Shown one piece after another: positions 1 to 6,947 of a stretch of 37,317 bases of DNA (position 1 is its first letter; every line of letters begins with the position of its first letter). Source of the stretch: Candidatus Gottesmanbacteria bacterium. Its GTDB lineage: Bacteria > Patescibacteriota > Microgenomatia > UBA10105 > UBA927. Made by a program: the position numbers and the translations under genes. The stretch spans positions 1 to 37,317 of the forward strand of contig JACREN010000054.1 in NCBI GenBank assembly GCA_016218255.1, read 5' to 3'. Below the pieces are notes generated by a model. It was not told where the DNA came from, made no database searches, and saw nothing but the letters and a program-made list of their open reading frames with translations.

Positions 1-405
1 GATAATTTTTCCGTTATAGGAAAGAGTGCCGGTTTTCGTATTGCGTATGCCATTAATGGATAATGTCAGATACATATCAAAATCAGATGACCCTCTACTA
101 TATGTCTCAACGCGCTGTACGGATGCCGTGATGCTCCCGTTAATACCGCGTTCAAGGTCGTTGATACGAACATGTTCCGCTAACCAGTAGGGTGGTCGGT
201 ATCCTTCATAGTTGGTAAAAGCGTTTGTCCAGTTCCTCCCGACGACTTGAACTTTGATGGTTCGCCATTCCCCTTTTTTCCCGAAGTATTTTACCACGCC
301 GACGGTGGCGACTACCGCAATAAGAACGATGATAAACTGTAGGGGAGCTGTCTGTCGCAGTCGCTTGTGGATGGAGCGTATGATTGCATGAATGATGGGT
401 ATCAT
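1..405 (-). CDS. Membrane-anchored protein of unknown function (C-terminus beyond left edge)
   Basis: The frame is open from an ATG at 405 to the window edge, giving the first 135 residues of a longer protein. A basic N-terminus is followed by one hydrophobic segment at about residues 23-39 (FIIVLIAVVATVGVV), then a polar, strand-rich part with the stretch YWLAEHVRINDLERG. This layout, one N-terminal membrane helix and then a small beta domain, suggests an envelope-anchored protein with its bulk outside the cytoplasm. The pattern is loosely reminiscent of the DUF4330 family, but I cannot confirm that. It lies 6 bases downstream of the methyltransferase at 412-1098 on the same strand, so the two are probably one operon. 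No function is assigned. Confidence 0.6.
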   Translation of the reverse strand, partial: MIPIIHAIIRSIHKRLRQTAPLQFIIVLIAVVATVGVVKYFGKKGEWRTIKVQVVGRNWTNAFTNYEGYRPPYWLAEHVRINDLERGINGSITASVQRVETYSRGSSDFDMYLTLSINGIRNTKTGTLSYNGKII

Positions 406-411
406 AAATCG

Positions 412-1098
412 TTATTTTTGAGTGAGTCCCAATCCGAATGAACCGGGCAACTCGATGCAATTATACTGCTTTCCCGCTTTCATTTCCCGCCAGAGTTGCC
501 AGACACCGTATGTGAGGCCTCCTGCATGCTTCGTTCGTATATCGTGAAGTGTTAACATGCCGCCACTCGTGAGTTTGGGAAAAAATCGGCAAACGTCGGT
601 TTTAATGCCCTGGTATGAATGGTCGCCGTCCAGATGGATATATTGCCATGTCTGTGTTGGATTCATACGGTGAAAGTCTCTGGATGTTGCGACGGTCATG
701 CGGATGTGTTCGTTCAGTTTAAATTTGTGAAAATGATTTTTGACATGTTCCGGTGTCCAGAATCCGACTCCTCCCCAGTGGGTATCATGTTTTCCGCCAA
801 GTTTTGTATTATGTTCCGGATCATTCTGATCGTAATTTGCATCGACAAAGTCAACGATCCCTTTTTTGTTGTCACGGCATGCGAGCGCGCAGATTGCAGG
901 GATAAATCCGTAACGGCTGCCAATACACAAAACCCGTTCCGGTTTCAGGATTCGAATGAGGGCATAATGAATCCATCCGTAACCTAAGTTGCCGGATGTT
1001 TTGTCAATCTCATGCCAGTTATCCTGTCGGGCATACTGTTCAATGAAATGATTGACTGATGCGTGATCAATAATCGTAGTTGACTGAAATAGCTGCAT
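412..1098 (-). CDS. Class I SAM-dependent methyltransferase (Methyltransf_24-like)
   Basis: The protein has 228 residues. It has a Rossmann motif I at about residues 56-66 (VLCIGSRYGF), an acidic strand end at 83-88 (DFVDAN), and the IHLDGDHSYQG block at 154-164 followed by GGMLTLHDI at 179-187. Together these are the signature of the Methyltransf_24 group, often found in sugar and secondary-metabolite clusters. The substrate cannot be read from the sequence. I chose the ATG at 1098 because longer versions would run into the divergent decarboxylase gene at 1131 and would add residues upstream of the natural fold start. The intergenic gap holds two overlapping TATACT boxes on this strand (1114-1124). 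It is probably co-transcribed with the membrane protein at 1-405. Confidence 0.75.
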   Translation of the reverse strand: MQLFQSTTIIDHASVNHFIEQYARQDNWHEIDKTSGNLGYGWIHYALIRILKPERVLCIGSRYGFIPAICALACRDNKKGIVDFVDANYDQNDPEHNTKLGGKHDTHWGGVGFWTPEHVKNHFHKFKLNEHIRMTVATSRDFHRMNPTQTWQYIHLDGDHSYQGIKTDVCRFFPKLTSGGMLTLHDIRTKHAGGLTYGVWQLWREMKAGKQYNCIELPGSFGLGLTQK

Positions 1099-1130
1099 AG
1101 AATTCTGTATGGTAGTATAGTATACACCGT

Positions 1131-2363
1131 ATGGGGATATTTGAGAAATTTTTTGTAAGAAATACAGCGGGCTCCAATGAACAGGGTCATTTTCCGGATG
1201 TCGTATTGCATAAGAAGAAAATTCTAGAAATTCTACATAAGACATCAAGACCTGTATTTTTGGCGGAGAAGCGGATACTTCTCGATCGGTATGACCGTTT
1301 GGAAAACGCACTCAAGCAAAATTGGAAAAAATACCAGATTGCGTATTCGTTGAAAACAAATTACGATATCGCCCGATCCCGCATATTTCAATCTCAGGGA
1401 GCATGGGCAGAGGTGGTATCCGGATATGAGTATGTGTTGGCAAAACGGCTCGGATTTTCAGGGAGCGAGATTATATGTAATGGACCGATCAAGCGAGACA
1501 ATGAGCTTATCGCGGCTGTTCAGCAAAATGCGTTGGTTCATATTGATAACCAGGATGAGCTTCTGCGCGTGATGCGATTAGGTAGAATTCTGAAAGATAA
1601 AGCGCGACTTGGATTAAGAATTTCCACGCTCTTGCCTTCTGGGAAAACAAGTAGATTCGGGTTTTCCGTTCCAAACGGTGAGGCGTTGGCAGCGGTCAGA
1701 CTTCTTCACTCTTCTCATATCCGACTTAAGAGCATTCATCTGCATATTGGTTCTGATGTTGATAGTGTGGATTCTTATCAGAAGGCTGCGAAGCTAATGG
1801 CTTTGTTTTGTAATGAGGTTGAGAGAATACAAAAATTTCCTGTTTCCTGTATCGATATGGGGGGAGGATTTCCTGCGGATGGGAAAGCGCCTTACGGTTA
1901 TGGACATTGGAGTTCGAAACCGATATCTGATTATATTCAGGCTATTGCATATTCATTGCGCCGGTATCTTGCACGGCCGAATACAAAAACATTGGTGGTT
2001 GAGCCCGGACGGTATCTTGTGGATAATGCGGTTATATTTATAACAAGAATATATAATGTAAATCGTTGCAACGGTGTTATCCAGGTGTTAACAGACGGCT
2101 CTGTAACGTTACTTCCGCTTAGCTATTATCGACCGCAGATTGTGAAAGTTTACAGCCCCTTATGTATCAGAAAGACTGGCGATTCACTTCATGGGATAAT
2201 TTACGGGGCGACGTGTCAGGAGAATGATATGTTATACGAAGGAGGTTTACCAAAGGATATTTCGATTGGTGACTACGTGGTATATTACAGCGTGGGGGCT
2301 TATAATTCTAGTATGGGGAATCGATTTATTACTGGGTATAATAAACCGACAATTTTTATTTAA
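1131..2363 (+). CDS. PLP-dependent decarboxylase, fold type III (LysA/ornithine decarboxylase superfamily)
   Basis: This 410-residue protein is close to full family length. An alanine-racemase-type barrel carries the PLP lysine in AYSLKTNYD (Lys75), the HIGSD segment at 205-209, the phosphate-binding GGGFP at 244-248 and EPGR at 291-294. The C-terminal sheet domain supplies the second half of the active site: the GATCQENDML block (Cys362, Asp366) and SVGAYNSSMG (Tyr391). It should decarboxylate a basic or dicarboxylic amino acid such as diaminopimelate, ornithine, arginine or carboxynorspermidine. The specificity helix cannot be assigned by eye. It is the first gene of a plus-strand operon, three bases before the QueC-like gene. 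No lysine or polyamine pathway genes surround it, so a role in a modified metabolite or surface compound is more likely than housekeeping lysine synthesis (inference). Confidence 0.85.
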   Translation: MGIFEKFFVRNTAGSNEQGHFPDVVLHKKKILEILHKTSRPVFLAEKRILLDRYDRLENALKQNWKKYQIAYSLKTNYDIARSRIFQSQGAWAEVVSGYEYVLAKRLGFSGSEIICNGPIKRDNELIAAVQQNALVHIDNQDELLRVMRLGRILKDKARLGLRISTLLPSGKTSRFGFSVPNGEALAAVRLLHSSHIRLKSIHLHIGSDVDSVDSYQKAAKLMALFCNEVERIQKFPVSCIDMGGGFPADGKAPYGYGHWSSKPISDYIQAIAYSLRRYLARPNTKTLVVEPGRYLVDNAVIFITRIYNVNRCNGVIQVLTDGSVTLLPLSYYRPQIVKVYSPLCIRKTGDSLHGIIYGATCQENDMLYEGGLPKDISIGDYVVYYSVGAYNSSMGNRFITGYNKPTIFI

Positions 2364-2365
2364 TT

Positions 2366-3286
2366 ATGCAATTCCATGCGCAATTTCCACACCAGTCACT
2401 GGAGAAGCTTTATAAAAAATTAGCTGATCGTGATCTTGAAGATATCGATGTGATTAGGCATATAGAATCAATTTTTATCAAGAAGCGTGGTTATGTTTTT
2501 CGAAAACTGAAACCAGGAACACGGGTGGTATTTCAAATCTCCGGAGGAATTGATTCAGTGATAACCGCTTCTATTTTGATGAAAAGATTTGGGCTCGTGT
2601 TATATCCCCTCTTTTTGCGTCGGGGTCAGAGTCGAGTAAAACAAGAAGAGGCATCTGTGGATTATTTTTCTAAAATTTTCGTCAAACAATTTCCAAACCA
2701 TTTTTATCCAGTGTTCAAAATGGAAACGAGAATACCTCCGTTTGAAATCAGAGCTACACTCATTGCAAATTCCAATAATAAAGTTGTGTCAGGGTCTGAA
2801 CGACGTTGGGGAATTCCTATGTATGCGTCTCTATTGACTTCATACGCAGTAGAATATGCATATTATTTGGAGGAAGAACATAATTTGAAAATACGCACTA
2901 TTTTATGTGCGGCTATTGAGTCAGATAGTATCCAAATGGCCCATCATTCTCTTACCGGTCTTCGGGGTATTATGTTGAATATATGTACGCAAACAAATGA
3001 TTATAGATGGCAATTTACCTCGCCATGGATAGAGAAAGAGTTGGGTTATTATGTGGCAAAAAAAGATCTCATACGCTGGGGTTGGCTACAACACTTACCA
3101 ATACATCGTTCATGGTCATGTTATCTTAAGGGTATATTTCATTGCGGTAGGTGTAATGGATGTTGGAGTCGAAAGCAGGCATTTATAGATGCAAAAGTGG
3201 TTGATAGGACACAATATAGAGATACAATGACGGACATAGATATATTGAAAAGTATTTGTTTTTCATTTCTTGATACAAAATCATGA
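2366..3286 (+). CDS. QueC-like PP-loop ATPase with C-terminal zinc site
   Basis: The 306-residue protein has an N-terminal helical extension of about 50 residues and then the PP-loop SGGIDS at 59-64, which binds ATP and adenylates a substrate carboxylate. Near the C-terminus four cysteines (Cys252, 260, 263, 266) in SWSCY and HCGRCNGCWSR match the zinc site of 7-cyano-7-deazaguanine synthase QueC. It is longer than typical QueC (about 220-230). No queD, queE, queF or tgt lies nearby, so ordinary queuosine synthesis is unlikely to be its job here. QueC-like proteins outside queuosine pathways include QatC and the Cap9 group of defence systems; the extended N-terminus could fit such a divergent role (inference). 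It sits three bases after the decarboxylase and overlaps the next gene by ATGA, so co-translation is likely. Confidence 0.75.
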   Translation: MQFHAQFPHQSLEKLYKKLADRDLEDIDVIRHIESIFIKKRGYVFRKLKPGTRVVFQISGGIDSVITASILMKRFGLVLYPLFLRRGQSRVKQEEASVDYFSKIFVKQFPNHFYPVFKMETRIPPFEIRATLIANSNNKVVSGSERRWGIPMYASLLTSYAVEYAYYLEEEHNLKIRTILCAAIESDSIQMAHHSLTGLRGIMLNICTQTNDYRWQFTSPWIEKELGYYVAKKDLIRWGWLQHLPIHRSWSCYLKGIFHCGRCNGCWSRKQAFIDAKVVDRTQYRDTMTDIDILKSICFSFLDTKS

Positions 3287-3912
3287 AGCCCATTGGTAAG
3301 CAATCTTTAGTTATTGGGACAAGCAATCCTGCAAAATATGATCAGTTAAAAATGGCACTTTTCGGCTGTGGAATCCATCTCCAGAGTCTTCTGGATTTTT
3401 CTTTTGAAGACATGCCAGTTGAAAATAATCTATCTATTGAGAAAAATGCCCTGAAGAAAGCGGCTTTTTATTTTCATAAACTCCATAGGCCGGTTCTCAC
3501 TATGGACGGCGCTTTATATTTCAATGGAATAGCGACAGAGCTTCAGCCAGGTCTCCGCGTCCGTCGTATCTTGGGACTTAATAAGAAGGCGACAGATTAT
3601 GAGGTTTTGCAACACTATCAAACCTTGATAGAAAAATCTGGAGGCCGATTAAATGGCTATTTTGAATATGGAATTTGCATTATGCTTTCCTCCAGTCAAT
3701 TTTATATAAAGAAGGTAACATCGCATCGGTTGTTTATTTCTCCTCCGAGTAAAACTATGGTTTCTGGATTCCCCCTTTCTTCTTTGCAGTTTGACACTCA
3801 GTCCGGAAAATTTTTGTCAGAAATGAATAAGCGTGAGGAAAAAGGTTTTTGGCATCGCACACTTGGAAAATACATGTCAGAATTTGTTATGCAGGCTGTT
3901 TCTCCATTATAA
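3283..3912 (+). CDS. Divergent RdgB/HAM1-like nucleoside triphosphate pyrophosphatase
   Basis: The 209-residue protein starts with LVIGTSNPAKYDQLK (residues 9-23), which corresponds to the T/S-N-x-x-K substrate loop of the ITPase/RdgB/Maf-like fold. It continues with SIEKNALKKA (51-60), carrying the metal-binding Glu and the Asn-Ala pair, and VLTMDGAL (71-78), where Asp75 matches the catalytic Asp of the ADDSGL motif. The C-terminal SHR motif of true RdgB is changed to a WHRTLGKY segment, and the GFGYDPxF block is replaced by VSGFPLSSLQF. It is therefore a distant family member, perhaps acting on an unusual nucleotide made by the neighbouring thymidylate-synthase-like enzyme rather than on dITP/XTP. 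It overlaps the QueC-like gene by 4 bases. Confidence 0.7.
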   Translation: MKPIGKQSLVIGTSNPAKYDQLKMALFGCGIHLQSLLDFSFEDMPVENNLSIEKNALKKAAFYFHKLHRPVLTMDGALYFNGIATELQPGLRVRRILGLNKKATDYEVLQHYQTLIEKSGGRLNGYFEYGICIMLSSSQFYIKKVTSHRLFISPPSKTMVSGFPLSSLQFDTQSGKFLSEMNKREEKGFWHRTLGKYMSEFVMQAVSPL

Positions 3913-3922
3913 TTATATTTAT

Positions 3923-4570
3923 ATGGTCTATGTCTTACGTGCTCATTCAGCAGGTTATGCCTGGCAAAAAGCAGTACAATTAATATTTGCAAGGGGGAAG
4001 ACTGTATATGATGGTAAAAAACGTCTTAAGGAAGTCTTAAACGTTGTCATCAGTATTCGGAATCCAGATATGACTGATATCATCGTTCGTAATTTTGGTG
4101 ACCGAACGATGATTGAGTGGATGGAAAATAATTTTTTGAGTGTCCAGCCAATTCCCGATTGGGGTTATAGTTATGGTCAGCGATTGCGGTCATTTTTGGG
4201 AATGGATCAACTGAGCGAAGCGATACGTAAATTACAACGCAATCCCGAATCAAAATCTGCCACCGTAATGTTTGCCCTGCCACCAGAAGACCATAGGCAT
4301 ATGCCGTGTATCATTGCGCTAGATTTAAAGATTCGGAAGGAAAAACTTATAGGAGCAGCATTTTTTCGAAGTCAAGACGGTTTCAAAAAATTTTACGCGG
4401 ATATTCTAGCACTTGGCAAGATAATGAGTCAGGCGAGTATGGCTTTGCATATTCCCGTTGGAACACTCGTGCTTTCTATCGTCTCTCTTCATGCATATAC
4501 AGAGGATTTTAAAAAGGGAAAACGCTTCATCTTAGAGTCAGAGCAAGCTTATCGAGATGATACAGCTTGA
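3923..4570 (+). CDS. Thymidylate-synthase-fold enzyme, probable (d)CMP hydroxymethylase-type
   Basis: The 215-residue protein aligns by eye with ThyA from DWGYSYGQRLR (79-89) to SLHAYTEDF (188-196). The catalytic cysteine is in MPCII (Cys129) and the phosphate-binding Arg is in FFRSQD (Arg149). His190 and Tyr192 match the sugar-binding pair of THLY. The Asn that selects dUMP in thymidylate synthase falls on Asp160 (block RSQDGFKKFYADI). Asn-to-Asp is known for dCMP hydroxymethylase (phage T4 gp42) and CMP hydroxymethylase (MilA). The SRR pair that grips the phosphate from the other subunit is SKS here. At 215 residues it is shorter than ThyA (about 264). I chose the ATG at 3923, ten bases after the upstream stop. 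A product such as 5-hydroxymethyl-cytidine nucleotide is inferred. The 3' end overlaps the opposing nucleotidyltransferase by 44 bases. Confidence 0.7.
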   Translation: MVYVLRAHSAGYAWQKAVQLIFARGKTVYDGKKRLKEVLNVVISIRNPDMTDIIVRNFGDRTMIEWMENNFLSVQPIPDWGYSYGQRLRSFLGMDQLSEAIRKLQRNPESKSATVMFALPPEDHRHMPCIIALDLKIRKEKLIGAAFFRSQDGFKKFYADILALGKIMSQASMALHIPVGTLVLSIVSLHAYTEDFKKGKRFILESEQAYRDDTA

Positions 4571-5501
4571 GTATAGTTTCAATTGTGCTTTTGCTGTTAT
4601 CATATCCGTAGTAGCGGAGTGCGGTTTTCCAAAATAGTTTAAAATTTGTCGATTTATTTATGTTCGAAACATTTAGTGCCCTAGATTGAACAGCGCGCAT
4701 ATTTGGAATATTCAGATATTTTGCTGTATAAGTAACTATTTCATACAGAAGGCCGGTTTTTTCCAAGAGAGAAATATATTTTTTAGAATTGCTTAACCAA
4801 CCACAAAAAATTTGATTTTGTAAAAAATTCCCAATAATTTTGTCAGTGGTGGTAGTCATTTGCTCTAAAGATATCTCCGCGTAGCGCGAATTTTCTATTA
4901 TATGTTTGAGAGTGTTTCTTTCGATGATAAAATTTGGCATTTTTGAGCATAGAAATATTGCTCTGAATAATAGATGGGGCTTATTACGTAGATTTGCGTT
5001 ATGATTTGATAAGCGAATAATTTTACGAGACAAGTCCTCCTGTGCAGTAAAGAGGCTGAATCCCCTTACCGAAGGCAGTTGGATATTAAAAGCGTCAACA
5101 GTATAATCTGCTCCAATCAGGTCTTCTATTCGTCTTTTTTTGTTGGGCACAAAAGCAACATCAGATGAAAGAGTTTGTTTTCCGTTTCTCTCTTTCATTT
5201 TAGTTCGGAGAATTACCATATCTTTTTCATTGCTGCGTTGATAGTGCACTTTTTGAATCGTAAGTTCTCTCTCCACCTGGTCCATTTTTTTGGAAAAATT
5301 TGTTCCGTTTACAATTACTTTATAATCTACATCTCGTGGATTTGTTCCGACGATCGTATCTCGAATAAAACCCCCAATGAGATAGATGCGGAAGCAATTA
5401 TTTTGTAAGAGCAGCTTGATAAGCGGCATGTCAAATCGACGCATAACGTGATTGTATTTTTTTATAACGCTATTAAGCTGATCAAGGCGCATCTTTTTCA
5501 T
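4527..5501 (-). CDS. Class II nucleotidyltransferase related to CCA-adding enzyme/poly(A) polymerase
   Basis: The 324-residue protein has the head-domain motif IYLIGGFIRDTIVG (39-52) followed by NPRDVDYKV (54-62), with the two metal-binding aspartates Asp57 and Asp59. The conserved RRDFTxNA block is altered to GADYTVDA (130-137), so both arginines and the Asn are lost. The RNA-binding neck that normally contains DxxRxxRF is degenerate (KPHLLFRAIFLCSK). True CCA enzymes are usually longer (about 400 or more). It is therefore a divergent paralogue of unknown substrate rather than the housekeeping CCA enzyme. Its ATG overlaps the stop of the HAD gene (ATGA at 5498-5501), making a two-gene minus-strand operon. 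The coding sequence is very AT-rich compared with the housekeeping genes further right. Confidence 0.7.
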   Translation of the reverse strand: MKKMRLDQLNSVIKKYNHVMRRFDMPLIKLLLQNNCFRIYLIGGFIRDTIVGTNPRDVDYKVIVNGTNFSKKMDQVERELTIQKVHYQRSNEKDMVILRTKMKERNGKQTLSSDVAFVPNKKRRIEDLIGADYTVDAFNIQLPSVRGFSLFTAQEDLSRKIIRLSNHNANLRNKPHLLFRAIFLCSKMPNFIIERNTLKHIIENSRYAEISLEQMTTTTDKIIGNFLQNQIFCGWLSNSKKYISLLEKTGLLYEIVTYTAKYLNIPNMRAVQSRALNVSNINKSTNFKLFWKTALRYYGYDNSKSTIETILKLYHLDKLALTLR

Positions 5502-6196
5502 ATGTGATTGGTGATTAGTGTGTTTAATAAGGTGTTCAGATCGGAGAAAGTATAATCTGCTGGTTGCAGCTCCATCGTGTGGTTAATGTGACACGTGATC
5601 ATACCTAATTGTTTAGCGGGTAATAAATCATCATTATACGAATCACCGATGCACATAATATGATTCGATTGAAATTGATATTTGTAGATTATGTGTTGAA
5701 GAATGTCAATATTCGGTTTTGGGTAATGAAAATCTTCGATGGTATATATAGATTTAAAAAGTATGTGGGATTTATGAATACCCAGTTTGTGTAATATACG
5801 AATAGCTGACGTACGCGTGGAGTTAGTTAGTATAACGTGATTATTCGTTGATGTCTTGAAATAGCGGGCTACGTATGGATTTGGGTGTATATATTTTGAT
5901 TTATCTATTGTATCCTCAATTGATTGAATAATTGTTCGTGGAATCTGTTTGCTCATTGACGCGACGATATCAAACCATTTGTTACCGGCTTTTTCGAGAG
6001 CGATAAATTTATTTAGTGCACGGGTTTTATCGTATGAGGATTGTACATATGCATGTATGTATTCATTTTTAACTTGATGAATAGTTTGATCGCTATAGTA
6101 AAGCGTTTCATCCAAGTCCCAAATCAATAATTTAATCTTTTTTGGTAGCGTTGGTATCTTGCCATTTCGGATGAGGTCCATAGCGATTTGCGCCAT
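5498..6196 (-). CDS. HAD-superfamily hydrolase (subfamily IA, nucleotidase-like)
   Basis: The protein has about 232 residues. LLIWDLDETLYYSD carries the nucleophile and general acid aspartates of HAD motif I. VILTNSTRT is motif II, the Lys of YPKPNIDIL is motif III, and CIGDSYNDDLLPAKQLGM is motif IV with the metal-binding aspartates. The DETLY form with an alpha-helical cap resembles pyrimidine 5'-nucleotidases and phosphoglycolate-type phosphatases; the substrate is unknown. I placed the start at 6196 (an ATG at 6181 is also possible), because a longer frame would overlap the divergent methyltransferase and adds nothing HAD-like. It is the first gene of the operon with the nucleotidyltransferase. 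Its last codons run through a short period-7 repeat (5504-5524). Confidence 0.75.
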   Translation of the reverse strand: MAQIAMDLIRNGKIPTLPKKIKLLIWDLDETLYYSDQTIHQVKNEYIHAYVQSSYDKTRALNKFIALEKAGNKWFDIVASMSKQIPRTIIQSIEDTIDKSKYIHPNPYVARYFKTSTNNHVILTNSTRTSAIRILHKLGIHKSHILFKSIYTIEDFHYPKPNIDILQHIIYKYQFQSNHIMCIGDSYNDDLLPAKQLGMITCHINHTMELQPADYTFSDLNTLLNTLITNHI

Positions 6197-6251
6197 TTTG
6201 TTGTTTGTAAATAAGCAAGTAAATGGTACCATAATGGGAGAAATCGCGCCT

Positions 6252-6938
6252 ATGAAAATGAAAGACGTTCGGTATTTAGTTAAAAATCGGGCAACTGAGT
6301 TGTTTACTCTGTATAGCTCAGACTTCAGACAGTCTGGGGTTTTTCGGTATCTCCGTTTGATCATAATGACAATAATACGGACAAAAATTTATGACGGTGA
6401 TTTTTATTGGTTTCAAAAATATTCTAATTATATTCAGCATGGAAATGTGCTAAAGGTTGGCTACGGTTTAGGCTACGCATCTTATTTTATTCAATTATTT
6501 AATGGAGCATGTACAAGTGTTGATATCGTTTTGCATCCCGGTTCAGTTAGGACAAAAGACGTGCGAATCTATGACGGCAAACTCCTGCCGTTTCAGGATC
6601 ATAGTTTTGATGCGGTACTATGTATTATGACATTGCATCATATTGATAATTGGGAACACATATTTCGAGAGATGCTACGAGTCACGAGAAAGAATATTAT
6701 TATTGTAGAGGAGACGCATAACACAATATGGCAAAAATTGTTTCTTGTGTATAATTGTTGGTTAATGAATGCATTAGCAGGACAGGGGGTGGATATCCAT
6801 TGGAACAGTTACCTATCAGTACAGAAAATCGATGCTATAAGGAGAAAATATCGGTTGCCAATCCGTCGGCATTTCAGAGTAAAAACTTCAATGTTTTTTA
6901 CGGAGCTTTTTGTGTTGCAAAAAAACGCGCCGCTTTAA
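6252..6938 (+). CDS. Class I SAM-dependent methyltransferase (Methyltransf_11-like)
   Basis: The protein has about 228 residues. VLKVGYGLGYAS is motif I for SAM binding, TSVDIV the acidic end of strand 2, LLPFQDHSFDAVLCIMTLHHIDN the typical motif IV region, and MLRVTRKNIIIVEE the next strand. It ends with a basic strand-rich tail. The substrate is unknown; lipid, sugar or small-molecule targets are all possible. I favour the ATG at 6252 because a GGGAG sits 11 bases upstream; an in-frame ATG at 6234 has no such site. It stands alone between the divergent HAD gene and the convergent phosphatase-superfamily gene, which starts its stop codon 9 bases later. Confidence 0.75.
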   Translation: MKMKDVRYLVKNRATELFTLYSSDFRQSGVFRYLRLIIMTIIRTKIYDGDFYWFQKYSNYIQHGNVLKVGYGLGYASYFIQLFNGACTSVDIVLHPGSVRTKDVRIYDGKLLPFQDHSFDAVLCIMTLHHIDNWEHIFREMLRVTRKNIIIVEETHNTIWQKLFLVYNCWLMNALAGQGVDIHWNSYLSVQKIDAIRRKYRLPIRRHFRVKTSMFFTELFVLQKNAPL

Positions 6939-6947
6939 TATTTCGCA

